Positions 23,086 to 31,363 of a stretch of DNA of 64,000 nucleotides are shown here, piece after piece. The stretch comes from PNNG01 sp964577055. Its GTDB lineage: Bacteria > Bacteroidota > Bacteroidia > UBA7662. The DNA is taken from the NCBI GenBank assembly GCA_964577055.1, contig CAZNWC010000009.1:73560-137559 (forward strand), in the 5' to 3' direction. The position numbers were made by a program, and so were the translations under genes. The notes under the pieces were generated by a model. It ran no database searches and had not been told where the DNA came from. It saw only the letters and a program-made list of their open reading frames with translations. Positions within the stretch are counted from its first letter, which is position 1. Each line of letters begins with the position of its first letter.

Positions 23086-25251
23086 ATGAAGAAGTTCTTC
23101 TTATCCCTGTTGGTACTGGCCCTCAGTTTGGGCATGGCACGCGCCGATGAAGGCATGTGGTTGCCCATTCAAGTAGCCAAAATCCACGGCAAAATGGCCG
23201 GTGCGGGCTTGCAGCTCAGCGCCGCCGACATCTACAACATCAACCAAGCCAGCTTGAAAGACGCCATTGTGCGCTTGGGCGGCGGTTTTTGTACGGCAGA
23301 AATTGTTTCTGACCAAGGTCTGCTCATGACCAACCACCACTGCGCTTACGACCTCATTCAAAACCACAGCTCGGTCGGCAAAGACTACCTCACCGATGGT
23401 TTTTGGGCCATGAAACAAAGCGAAGAACTCACCAATCCGGGCCTCACGGCCAGCATTTTGGTGCGCATGGAAGACGTTACTGCCCGCGTGATGAAGGCCC
23501 TCGAAGGGGTCGACGATAGCAAGCGCAGCAGCACCATCCAAAAAATTGGCAAAGAAATCATGGACGAGGCCACCAAAGAAAACGAGGGCTACACCGCCGA
23601 TTTCAAGGCCATTTACTACGGCAACCAGTTCATTTTGTCGGTTTACATGACCTACAAAGACGTTCGCCTCGTAGGAGCTCCCCCCAGCAGCATCGGTAAG
23701 TTCGGTGGCGATACCGACAACTGGATGTGGCCCCGCCATACCGGCGACTTCAGCATGTTGCGTATTTACACTGCCCCTGATGGCAAATCGGCCGCCTACG
23801 CCGCCGAAAACGTACCCCTCAAGCCCAAGCACGTGCTGCCCATCAGCATGAAGGGTTTGAAAGAAGGCGATTACACCATGGTGATGGGTTACCCCGGCAC
23901 CACCAACCGCTACCTCACCAGCGCCAACCTGGCCAGCAACCTCAACAACTACAACCAGGCCATCATCGATATGTTCGGAGCCCGCATGGGTGCCTACAAA
24001 GAAGACATGGATGCCGATGCCAAAATCCGGATCGCCTTGGCTTCTACTTATGCTTCGGGCATGAATACCTACAAGTATTTCATTGGCCAGAGCCTCGGTT
24101 TGCGCAAAGACGGATTGGTAGAAAAGAAAGCGGCTTACGAAGCTGAACTGCAAAAGTGGATCGATGCCGATGCCGACCGCAAAGCCCAATGGGGTAACGT
24201 GTTGAGCAGCCTGAACAATGACATGGCAGCTTTTGGTCCCATCAACCGCGAGTACCTGTACTTCTTGTTTGCTTTTGTAAACCAACCTTTTGCCCGCTTT
24301 AACCAGCAATTGGGTGGTTTAAAAGGCTTGCTGGGCGAGAAAAAGCCCGATGCTGCCAAAGTGAAAGAAAGCACCGATAAATTGATGGAAGGCCTCGACG
24401 ATATGTACGATGAGTACTTTGCCGGAACCGAAGAAAAGGTGTTGGCTGCCGTACTCAAGGTGTACCACCGCGAAACACCTGCCGACAAACAGCCTGCTTT
24501 CTTCAAAGAATTGCTGGCCAAAATCAAAGGGGCCGATACCAACGCCAAGCTCGATCAGATTGCTGCCGATGTGTACCGCAAATCGGTGCTTACTTCGCGC
24601 GACCGCATGGAAGCCTTCTTGCGCAAGCCTTCGAAAAAGGTGCTCGACAAGGACCCAGCGGTGAAACTGGCCGACGAAGCCATGAAGCACTTCAGCACCA
24701 CTTTGGCCCCTGCCAACCAAGGTGCGCAGGCCAATTTGGCCACCAACCGCCGCCTGCTGATAGCCGCCATGATGGCCTATGAAAGCAGCCGCGAGTTTGC
24801 CCCTGATGCCAACAGCACCTTGCGTGTGACCTATGGCAATGTGAAGCCTTACAACCCCAAAGATGCCGTTACCTACAAATACCTCACTACCAGCGATGGT
24901 ATTTTGCAGAAAGAAGACCCCAGCAACGAGGAGTTCATTGTGCCTGCCAAGCTGAAGGAGTTGTTGGAAAAGAAAGATTTTGGTCCCTACGCCGAAAACG
25001 GCACCTTGTACACCTGCTTTTTGTCGACCAACGACATCACCGGTGGCAACTCGGGCAGTCCGGTAATCAACGGCAAGGGCGAGTTGGTAGGCGTGGCTTT
25101 CGATGGCAACTGGGAAAGCATGACCGGCGATTTGATGTTCAATCCCGCCGTGCAGCGCACCATCAGTGTCGACATCCGTTACGTTTTGTTCATCATCGAC
25201 AAATACGCCGGTGCCGGCCATTTGGTGAAGGAAATGAAGTTGGTGTATTGA
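23086..25251 (+). CDS. S46-family dipeptidyl-peptidase (DPP7/DAP BII type)
   Basis: A 721-residue exported serine peptidase that removes dipeptides from peptide N-termini in the periplasm. Signal peptide at 1-20. The catalytic His is in TNHHC (84/85), the Asp in the GGDTDNWMWPRHTGDF region, and Ser656 in GGNSGSP. In this family the residue 18 after the serine sets specificity: Arg gives Asp/Glu preference (DPP11), Gly gives hydrophobic preference (DPP7, DAP BII). Here it is Gly674 (VAFDGNWE), predicting hydrophobic P1. N-terminal DEGMWLP is the family start. It supports growth on peptides together with the M28, S9 and GGT enzymes of this window. Confidence 0.94.
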   Translation: MKKFFLSLLVLALSLGMARADEGMWLPIQVAKIHGKMAGAGLQLSAADIYNINQASLKDAIVRLGGGFCTAEIVSDQGLLMTNHHCAYDLIQNHSSVGKDYLTDGFWAMKQSEELTNPGLTASILVRMEDVTARVMKALEGVDDSKRSSTIQKIGKEIMDEATKENEGYTADFKAIYYGNQFILSVYMTYKDVRLVGAPPSSIGKFGGDTDNWMWPRHTGDFSMLRIYTAPDGKSAAYAAENVPLKPKHVLPISMKGLKEGDYTMVMGYPGTTNRYLTSANLASNLNNYNQAIIDMFGARMGAYKEDMDADAKIRIALASTYASGMNTYKYFIGQSLGLRKDGLVEKKAAYEAELQKWIDADADRKAQWGNVLSSLNNDMAAFGPINREYLYFLFAFVNQPFARFNQQLGGLKGLLGEKKPDAAKVKESTDKLMEGLDDMYDEYFAGTEEKVLAAVLKVYHRETPADKQPAFFKELLAKIKGADTNAKLDQIAADVYRKSVLTSRDRMEAFLRKPSKKVLDKDPAVKLADEAMKHFSTTLAPANQGAQANLATNRRLLIAAMMAYESSREFAPDANSTLRVTYGNVKPYNPKDAVTYKYLTTSDGILQKEDPSNEEFIVPAKLKELLEKKDFGPYAENGTLYTCFLSTNDITGGNSGSPVINGKGELVGVAFDGNWESMTGDLMFNPAVQRTISVDIRYVLFIIDKYAGAGHLVKEMKLVY

Positions 25252-25275
25252 TACACGCGTGATTAAAAAGAAGAT

Positions 25276-25303
25276 GGCCACCGAAGGGTGGCCGTTTTTT
25301 TTT
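25276..25303 (+). terminator. terminator after the S46 gene
   Basis: A perfect 7-bp stem GGCCACC/GGTGGCC with a GAAG loop followed by a T run of nine after one G; 24 bp past the stop codon. Confidence 0.9.
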
Positions 25304-25353
25304 GCGGTCACTAGCAGCCATTCTGGAATTGCGTCTTCATTTCATCTGTGATT

Positions 25354-25431
25354 ATCCGTTAAATCAGCGTATTCCGTGTTCTATGATGGACCGCGGATGA
25401 CACGGATGTGGCTGATTTTACGGATTTTTTT
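25354..25431. repeat. long interrupted inverted repeat
   Basis: Nested complementary blocks: ATCCGT/ACGGAT, AAATCAGC/GCTGATTT and CCGTGT/ACACGG around a centre containing GACCGCGGATG. It ends in a T run, so it might also stop transcription. It resembles a widespread intergenic word family of the ATCCGTG...CCGCGGAT kind (recollection). It fills most of the 339-bp gap. Confidence 0.8.
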
Positions 25432-25509
25432 GATACCGGCTGTCGTTGTTAATTGGGTTGGCGGGATCACGTCCCGACACGGATGATGGCAACCAAAATG
25501 TGCTATTCA

Positions 25510-25540
25510 CTTGCATCCTTCCAACACGCCATTATCTTTG
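25510..25540 (+). promoter_or_regulatory. Bacteroidota-type promoter of the LPP20-like gene
   Basis: CTTG (25510-25513) is followed after 19 bp by TATCTTTG (25533-25540), matching the known -33 TTTG / -7 TAnnTTTG arrangement with one change. The start codon is 50 bp downstream. Confidence 0.55.
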
Positions 25541-25590
25541 AAATGGCAAAGCGGCACAAAAATTGACTGCCTGCTGCAAATTCAATTCCC

Positions 25591-26127
25591 ATGAAAAACC
25601 TATTGGTGGTACTGGGCGTGCTGGCGGTGCTGGCAACCAGTTGTAAAAGCAACAAAATCGGCGAAAAGGTCAAAGAACCCTTCACCTCTTCGAAGTACAT
25701 GAGCAACAGTCGCTACTGGCGAAGTGTGGGCAACGGCACCAGCGCCGATTTGGGCATCGCCAAACAAAAGGCCCTGCTCGAAGCCCGCAAAAACCTCGCA
25801 TCGGAGGTGCAAACCAACATCAAATCGGTGGGCGACCAATACATCAAAAACCAGGAAATTGGCGAACGCGAAGTGATGGAAAAATCGTTCGAACAACTCT
25901 ACCGCGAAGTGCTCAACACCCAATTGAACGATGCAGTGGTGCACGACCAGGCGACCTACAAAAAGGAAAACGGACAATATATCCACTATGTAGCCATGGA
26001 GGCCCACAAAAAGAACCTCTACCGCCACATGAAGCGCATGAACGAGGCCAGCACCTCGCTCAATGCCAAACAAAAGGCCTTGATTGAAAAAATTGTCGAC
26101 GAACAAATCGCACAGCTCGAAGATTAA
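25591..26127 (+). CDS. LPP20-like lipoprotein
   Basis: A 178-residue lipoprotein: signal peptide with lipobox LATSC (C18). The mature domain SRYWRSVGNGTSADLGIAKQKALLEARKNLASEV is the LPP20 pattern, named after a Helicobacter pylori membrane lipoprotein. The domain often begins with a processed, aromatic-rich strand followed by an A-K-x-x-A-L-x-x-A helix. A long charged C-terminal helix (EAHKKNLYRHMKRMNEAS...) may be a coiled coil. It is probably an outer-membrane-anchored structural or flagella-independent surface lipoprotein; the precise role is unknown. Confidence 0.8.
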   Translation: MKNLLVVLGVLAVLATSCKSNKIGEKVKEPFTSSKYMSNSRYWRSVGNGTSADLGIAKQKALLEARKNLASEVQTNIKSVGDQYIKNQEIGEREVMEKSFEQLYREVLNTQLNDAVVHDQATYKKENGQYIHYVAMEAHKKNLYRHMKRMNEASTSLNAKQKALIEKIVDEQIAQLED

Positions 26128-26156
26128 CTTATCTTTTTTAATGGTGTTACCAGGAA

Positions 26157-26366
26157 ATTAAGCCGAAGGCTTTTGCTCTGCGGTCTTCTTCAGATGCCGA
26201 CAGCATCGTCGGTACAGGTCAAGCTGCGTAGCAGCGCAGACCAAAAGCCTCCGATAACTCGCGCCTGGAAAATAGCTTGGTGATGCACTGAAAAATGCCT
26301 TTCTGTGCTTCGTAATCAATTTATTCGCAGTGAGACGGGGCCTCTGGGCTTACCTCCGCGCCTCTG
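26157..26366. repeat. dispersed palindromic element, copy B
   Basis: Homologous to 12363-12556. Here the hairpin is better kept: AGGCTTTTG (26167) with GGTCT faces AGACC and CAAAAGCCT (to 26250). A 20-bp insertion between the arms relative to copy A (GACAGCATCGTC region) accounts for most of the length difference. It sits in the 365-bp gap between the LPP20-like gene and smpB and accounts for most of it. Confidence 0.72.
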
Positions 26367-26478
26367 CGGTTTGCTTTTGGCGGTTGCTAAAGTCTAGCTA
26401 TAGTGCTGCGCTCTATGCTGTACACCAGCAATACAGGCTGTTTCTTCACTGGAACAGCCTTTTTTGTGCGCTTTGCTG

Positions 26479-26486
26479 TATTTTTG
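26479..26486 (+). promoter_or_regulatory. TAnnTTTG box before smpB
   Basis: TATTTTTG is an exact match to the Bacteroidota -7 consensus, 6 bp before the ATG at 26493. No good -33 element at the right spacing. If used, the mRNA leader would be close to zero. Confidence 0.35.
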
Positions 26487-26492
26487 CAGCCC

Positions 26493-26942
26493 ATGTCAAA
26501 CAACCCGGTACATATCAACAACCGCAAAGCGGGATTTGAATACGAACTGCTCCAACGCTTCGAAGCCGGGATGATATTGACCGGCAGCGAAATCAAAAGC
26601 GTACGACAGTCGAAAGTGAACCTGGCCGATGCCTACTGCACCTTCAACAACGGCAAGCTGGTGGTGCGCAACATGCACATCAGTGCCTACAAAGAGGCCA
26701 GCTGGTTGAACCACGAGCCCCTGCGCGACCGCATTTTGCTGCTCAACAAACAAGAGCTCAAAAAAATAGAGCACCGTACCAAAGAAAAAGGACTGACTGT
26801 GGTCCCGGTAAAGCTATACTTCAATGAACGGGGTTATGCCAAATTGGAGATAGCCTTGGCCCGCGGCAAAAAGATGCACGACAAACGCGAGGTAACCAAG
26901 GAAAAAGACCTCAGAAGGGCCGACCAAAGAGGAGAGGAATAA
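26493..26942 (+). CDS. smpB: SsrA-binding protein SmpB
   Basis: A 149-residue tmRNA-binding protein required for trans-translation rescue of stalled ribosomes. Family signatures are HINNRKAGFEYELLQRFEAGMILTGSEIKSVR, then HISAY and GKKMHDKRE before the C-terminal basic tail that enters the mRNA channel. Length is normal. The frame stays open upstream to 26403, but the ATG at 26493 is the family start. No ssrA gene is visible within the window. Confidence 0.96.
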   Translation: MSNNPVHINNRKAGFEYELLQRFEAGMILTGSEIKSVRQSKVNLADAYCTFNNGKLVVRNMHISAYKEASWLNHEPLRDRILLLNKQELKKIEHRTKEKGLTVVPVKLYFNERGYAKLEIALARGKKMHDKREVTKEKDLRRADQRGEE

Positions 26943-26975
26943 AAAAAGCGGGTGTTGTGCACCTGCTTTTTTTTT
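26943..26975. terminator. terminator between smpB and lolA
   Basis: A-rich left arm with GCGGGTG facing CACCTGC and nine T residues; one G:T pair. It works for smpB on the plus strand and for the convergent lolA gene. Confidence 0.85.
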
Positions 26976-26982
26976 GTTGGTA

Positions 26983-27627
26983 TTACCGCATGTCCACCAC
27001 TTCTACCCCGGGGTATTTGGCTTTGTTGAACACAAAGTCGGCATCAGTGAGGGCGCGGTTGGGCACAAAGTTTTTGATGGCGTAGGTGTATTTGGCGCCG
27101 TTTTTATCGAAAACGATGGCCTCACGGATTTGCAGTTTGGCCTGATCAATCACCAAACGGATTTTGAAAAAGGGCTTTTTTTTGTCGTTAGGCACCAAAT
27201 CGATGTTGTGGGTGGCCACACCGTCGAGCGTGCCGGCATTGAGGTAATACGACTCAAAGCCTTTTTCGTAAATGGTAAATACAGTGGTAGGACTCAACTC
27301 ATCGGGCTCGGGCTCGTACAAGCTGATGGTTACTTCGTTCAAATCTCTCTGAAAGCCCCAAAGTGTTGCACCATCGGTAAGCAGCAATTGATCGCCAAAA
27401 TCAATTTTGAATTTGTTGCCTTTGATGAGCACTTTGCCTTGTTGAACGTCTTTTATTTTGGCCTTCGGGTTGTCGATGGTGAAGGTAATGTCGGCGGCCA
27501 TGCTGCTATAGCTGCGGTAGTTTTTGCTCATTTTGGCCAGGATATCTTTCGATTTGGCGTCGTTTTGGGCAAAAGCTGTGCTGCCGAGCAATACGAAGAG
27601 GGTCAGAAATGCGAGCGATTTATACAT
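26983..27627 (-). CDS. lolA: LolA-like outer-membrane lipoprotein carrier
   Basis: A 214-residue periplasmic protein with a signal peptide (...LLGSTAFAQ). The mature part has the LolA unclosed-barrel pattern: ILAKMSKNYRSYSSMAADITFTI, then GKVLIKGNKFKIDFGDQLLLTDGATLWGFQRDLNEV, and a C-terminal DADFVFNKAKYPGVEVVDMR. LolA ferries lipoproteins from the LolCDE complex to the outer membrane, and this window alone codes for several lipoproteins. The gene follows ftsK with a 5-bp gap in an ftsK-lolA unit often seen in Bacteroidota. Confidence 0.9.
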   Translation of the reverse strand: MYKSLAFLTLFVLLGSTAFAQNDAKSKDILAKMSKNYRSYSSMAADITFTIDNPKAKIKDVQQGKVLIKGNKFKIDFGDQLLLTDGATLWGFQRDLNEVTISLYEPEPDELSPTTVFTIYEKGFESYYLNAGTLDGVATHNIDLVPNDKKKPFFKIRLVIDQAKLQIREAIVFDKNGAKYTYAIKNFVPNRALTDADFVFNKAKYPGVEVVDMR

Positions 27628-27632
27628 GGTGC

Positions 27633-30113
27633 TTATTTTTCGTTCAGGCGGTTCAATAACTGTTCCAAAGAATACTCATCAGGAATTAAAACTTCGCGGG
27701 CCTTGCTGCCTTCGAAGGGGCCTACCACGCCGGCGGCTTCCAACTGGTCTATCAATCGGCCGGCACGGTTGTAACCCAATTTCATGCGACGCTGCAACAA
27801 GGAGGTAGAGCCCTGTTGGTTTTGCACAATCACCCGGGCGGCATCTTCAAAGAGCGGGTCGCGGTCGTTGGGGTCGAAATCGGCCACGCCACTGCTTTCT
27901 TCACCGCTGCTGTATTCGGGCAGGAGGAAGGCGTCGGGGTAGCCGCGTTGTCCGCCAATGTATTCGCAAATGGCCTCCACTTCGGGCGTATCTACAAAGG
28001 CGCACTGCAGACGGATGAGGTTCGAACCCAGCGACAACAACATATCGCCTCGTCCGATGAGCTGCTCGGCACCACCGGCATCCAAGATGGTGCGGCTGTC
28101 GATTTTGGAGCTCACCTTGAAGCCAATGCGGGCCGGGAAATTGGCCTTGATGGTGCCTGTGATGATGTTCACCGAGGGGCGCTGGGTGGCCACAATCAGG
28201 TGGATGCCCACGGCACGGGCCAACTGCGCCAAACGGGCAATGGGCGTTTCAATCTCCTTGCCGGCGGTCATGATGAGGTCGGCAAATTCGTCGATTACCA
28301 CCACGATGTAGGGCAAAAAGCGGTGGCCGTTGTTCGGATTGAGCTTGCGTTTGCGGAATTTGGTGTTGTACTCAATGAGGTTCCGCACCTGCGCGTCTTT
28401 GAGCAGGTCGTACCGCTTGTCCATTTCAATACACAACGAATTCATGGTGTCTACCACCTTCATGGTGTCGGTAATGATGGCATCGTCGGTGCCCGGCAGC
28501 TTGGCCAAAAAGTGCCGTTCGATGTGTTTGAACAGGGATAATTCGACCTTTTTGGGGTCGACCAGCACAAATTTGAGCTCCGACGGATGCCGCTTGTAGA
28601 GCAGCGATACCAGGATGGCATTCAAGCCCACCGATTTACCCTGACCGGTGGCACCTGCCATGAGCAAGTGCGGCATTTTGGCCAGATCGGTGATGAAAAT
28701 TTCGTTGGCAATGGTTTTTCCCAAGGCAACGGGCAACTCCATATCGCTGTTGACAAATTTGTCGCTGGCCAACAACGAACGCATGCTGACCACTTCTTTG
28801 TGCTGGTTGGGCACTTCAATGCCGATAGTGCCTTTGCCCGGCATGGGGGCAATGATGCGGATGCCCAAGGCCGCGAGCGAGAGGGCGATGTCGTCTTCGA
28901 GGTTTTTGATTTTGCTAATGCGCACCCCGGCAGCTGGTACAATTTCGTAGAGGGTAACGGTAGGCCCTACGGTCGCCCTGATTTTGTCGATTTCGATGTT
29001 GTAGTGCCCCAGCGTTTCGATGATCTGGTTTTTGTTTTTCTCCAGTTCCTCGGCGTTGATTTGCACTTTGCTGGTGCCGTGTTCTACCAACAACTCAATG
29101 GGCGGGTATTTGTAGCTTGAGAGATCGAGTTTGGGGTCATACAATTCCTGTTCGCTGAGCACTACGCCGCTTTCGGCCAACACAGCTGGTTCTTCCTCGG
29201 CAATTTCTTCGATTTCGAGGGCTGGTCCCATGCTGGCAGTCACGGGTGCTGGGTTTTTTAACACCGGCTCTGGAATTTCTTCGTCGGCCAGCTGTTCTTC
29301 GTCTTCTTCTAACCACGGGGCTTCGTCTTCTTCGGTTTCGTTGGCATCGAGGCCGTTGGTGAGGTCGATGGTAGGACTCACTTCTTCTTCACGCGGTTTT
29401 ACTACCCGCTGCACATTGATACTGGCTTCGGGTGCTTCATCGTTCTCATCGTCTTCATCGCGCTTTTTTGGGAGGAGTGACGCAGCCTTGAAGCTGAGGT
29501 TGTAGCGCACAGCGGCATAGACAGTCCAGTAAGCTGCCACAAGCAATCCAGTACCCAATGCCCCGGTGAACTTGTTGAGCCAGCCTGCAAGGTATTTGCC
29601 AAAGGCGCCACCCCAAGGGAAACCAGTACCCAAAAGACCCTCAAAAACATAGCCCAAGGTGAATGAAGCCGTGAGCATGAGCAATACGCTTTGGTAAAAA
29701 TGCCGGGCGATGGGCCATTGGAGGTCAACAAAGATCAAACGCAGGCTTACCAAGGCAAAGACGAAGACAATGAAAAAGGAGGACACGCCAAATCCGGCAA
29801 ACATGAAGGTATGCGCCAACCAAGCACCGAGACGCCCCAGCCAGTTGTCGGCTTCAATCTCACCATTGGTTAAAAACGACCAGGCGCTGCCGGTTACCAA
29901 ACTTTGGTCGTGCTGCCAGGTGAAAAGATACGACAGCATGGAAATGCCCAAAATGACCGTAAACAGCAGTAAACCAAAGCCGGCGATGTTCCGCAGGGCG
30001 TTGCCAGTGAGCATTTCGCTGAAATTGGCCAGCTCAAAAGATTTACCTGAACTGCTTTTCGCCGGACTACCTTCTTTTTTGGGTTGATTGACTTTTTTGG
30101 GCTCGTTGCGCAT
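27633..30113 (-). CDS. ftsK: DNA translocase FtsK/SpoIIIE
   Basis: An 826-residue septal DNA pump that clears chromosome termini at division. Four membrane segments lie in residues 40-200. An acidic linker runs from 215 to 320 (much shorter than in E. coli). The motor domain has Walker A GATGQGKS at 487-494 and Walker B VVVIDEF near 604-610. The C-terminal 65 residues form the winged-helix gamma domain (SLLQRRMKLGYNRAGRLIDQLE) that reads KOPS-like polarity sites. It precedes lolA in the same transcript. Upstream lies the repeat region at 30151-30371. Confidence 0.96.
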   Translation of the reverse strand: MRNEPKKVNQPKKEGSPAKSSSGKSFELANFSEMLTGNALRNIAGFGLLLFTVILGISMLSYLFTWQHDQSLVTGSAWSFLTNGEIEADNWLGRLGAWLAHTFMFAGFGVSSFFIVFVFALVSLRLIFVDLQWPIARHFYQSVLLMLTASFTLGYVFEGLLGTGFPWGGAFGKYLAGWLNKFTGALGTGLLVAAYWTVYAAVRYNLSFKAASLLPKKRDEDDENDEAPEASINVQRVVKPREEEVSPTIDLTNGLDANETEEDEAPWLEEDEEQLADEEIPEPVLKNPAPVTASMGPALEIEEIAEEEPAVLAESGVVLSEQELYDPKLDLSSYKYPPIELLVEHGTSKVQINAEELEKNKNQIIETLGHYNIEIDKIRATVGPTVTLYEIVPAAGVRISKIKNLEDDIALSLAALGIRIIAPMPGKGTIGIEVPNQHKEVVSMRSLLASDKFVNSDMELPVALGKTIANEIFITDLAKMPHLLMAGATGQGKSVGLNAILVSLLYKRHPSELKFVLVDPKKVELSLFKHIERHFLAKLPGTDDAIITDTMKVVDTMNSLCIEMDKRYDLLKDAQVRNLIEYNTKFRKRKLNPNNGHRFLPYIVVVIDEFADLIMTAGKEIETPIARLAQLARAVGIHLIVATQRPSVNIITGTIKANFPARIGFKVSSKIDSRTILDAGGAEQLIGRGDMLLSLGSNLIRLQCAFVDTPEVEAICEYIGGQRGYPDAFLLPEYSSGEESSGVADFDPNDRDPLFEDAARVIVQNQQGSTSLLQRRMKLGYNRAGRLIDQLEAAGVVGPFEGSKAREVLIPDEYSLEQLLNRLNEK

Positions 30114-30150
30114 GCGGTTGTAAGAAGGTCAAAAATAGTAATTTATTGCA

Positions 30151-30289
30151 GACCGCTTGCTGATAGACCGCTCACTGTGTTCGCTTTTTAGACCGCTCAC
30201 TGCGTTCGCTTTTTAGACCGCTCGCTGCGCTCGCTGATAGAGCGCTCGCAGGGCTCGCTTTTCAGACCGTTCGCAGCCCTCGTTGGTGA
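30151..30289. repeat. 24-25-bp tandem repeat, about 5.5 copies
   Basis: Units begin GACCGCTC and contain CACTGCGTTCGCTTTTTA-like text: partial at 30151, full at 30166, 30191, 30216, 30240 and 30265. Copies at 30166 and 30191 differ by one base and later copies drift. Each unit is internally palindromic (CGCTC..GCG). Confidence 0.9.
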
Positions 30290-30326
30290 ATACGTCGGCT
30301 GATTGCGTGGAATAATGCCACGTCAG

Positions 30327-30371
30327 CTCCGTGTCCTCCGTGTCCTCCGTGTCCTCCGTGTTCTCCGTGTT
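30327..30371. repeat. 9-bp tandem repeat CTCCGTGTY x5
   Basis: Five contiguous units, three ending in C and two in T, lying 19 bp beyond the M28 peptidase stop codon on its downstream side. Confidence 0.92.
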
Positions 30372-30389
30372 AAAGATGAAGACCGCAGG

Positions 30390-31361
30390 CTATTCATGAT
30401 ACAGGGTATGCAGCACCGTTTGACCTACAGCCTTCAAGGTGTTTTTGTCGATGCCTTCCAGGACATCGTCGTGGGTGTGCCAATAGGCGCCGAAGCCGGT
30501 GGGGGTGGTGGGGTCGTGTTGGATGATGTCAATCATGGGAATGCCGGCGATTTTGTTCACATAGTAGTGGTCGTCGGTAATGCCGCTGCTTTGCTGGTAG
30601 GTGAAATGCTGCTTGTAGCCCAGGTCAAAGGCATGGTTCCATACTTTGCGCATGACGTGTGGTGCGTAATACATCGAAAAGCCTTCCATGAAAAATTGCG
30701 CATCGCGGGCGCCAACCATGTCGAGCAGGATGCCATAATGGGCTTTGTAGCCAGCTTTGTGCGGATTGGCCGACCAATGCTGAGAACCCAGACAGTAGCT
30801 GTCGGCCGAATCGGGGTGGCCATAGTCTTCCAAATCGAATAAAACGATGTCGACTCCCACTTTGGTGGGCTGGGCAGCAAGTTGGCGCGCGATTTCGAGC
30901 AATACACCTACCCCTGAACCACCGTCGTTGGCGCCATCGATGGGCTCGTTTTGGCGTTCGTCGTCTTGGTCGGCACGCGGACGTGTGTCCCAATGTGCGG
31001 CCAAGACCACGCGTTTTTCGGCTTCGGGATTGAAGCTCGCGATGATGTTCCGCAAGCGGAATACCTTGCCATCGTGGGCTTTGATGTTGGCGTTTTGTTC
31101 CATCACCTCGGGGGTGAAGCGGCGCAATTCGGCTACCAAATAATCGGCACACTTGGTGTGCGCCTTGCTGCCGGGGGTACGTGGACCAAAAGCCACTTGG
31201 GTAGCCACCCACTGGTAGGCACTGTCGGCCGAAAAATCGGGAACCGCTACTGCCACAACAGGGCTCTCTGCCGGGCTAGTTTCGTCGGCTTTTTCGCTTT
31301 TATCATCGCAAGCCCACAAAGCAAGCATGCCAAGCAGCAGAATGTGTTTGAAGTTTCGCAT
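30390..31361 (-). CDS. M28-family zinc peptidase / glutaminyl cyclase-like lipoprotein
   Basis: A 323-residue exported protein whose signal peptide ends in a lipobox-like LALWAC (C18). The fold is M28: zinc ligands sit in AAHWDTRP, DGANDGGSG, FDLEDYG and the late WHTHDD. The GxxDGGSGVGVLLEIARQL stretch and the LEDYG segment match the bacterial glutaminyl-peptide cyclotransferases of Bacteroidota, which make N-terminal pyroglutamate on exported proteins. An aminopeptidase role cannot be excluded. The gene is 2 bp downstream of cysS on the same strand. Confidence 0.85.
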   Translation of the reverse strand: MRNFKHILLLGMLALWACDDKSEKADETSPAESPVVAVAVPDFSADSAYQWVATQVAFGPRTPGSKAHTKCADYLVAELRRFTPEVMEQNANIKAHDGKVFRLRNIIASFNPEAEKRVVLAAHWDTRPRADQDDERQNEPIDGANDGGSGVGVLLEIARQLAAQPTKVGVDIVLFDLEDYGHPDSADSYCLGSQHWSANPHKAGYKAHYGILLDMVGARDAQFFMEGFSMYYAPHVMRKVWNHAFDLGYKQHFTYQQSSGITDDHYYVNKIAGIPMIDIIQHDPTTPTGFGAYWHTHDDVLEGIDKNTLKAVGQTVLHTLYHE

Positions 31362-31363
31362 CG

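Noticed and set aside
26493..26942. tmRNA gene close to smpB
   Set aside because: No tRNA-like ends or tag-peptide frame (ending in ALAA) was seen in the neighbourhood.
30151..30371. CRISPR array
   Set aside because: Units are contiguous 25-bp and 9-bp repeats with no spacers, and no cas genes are near.
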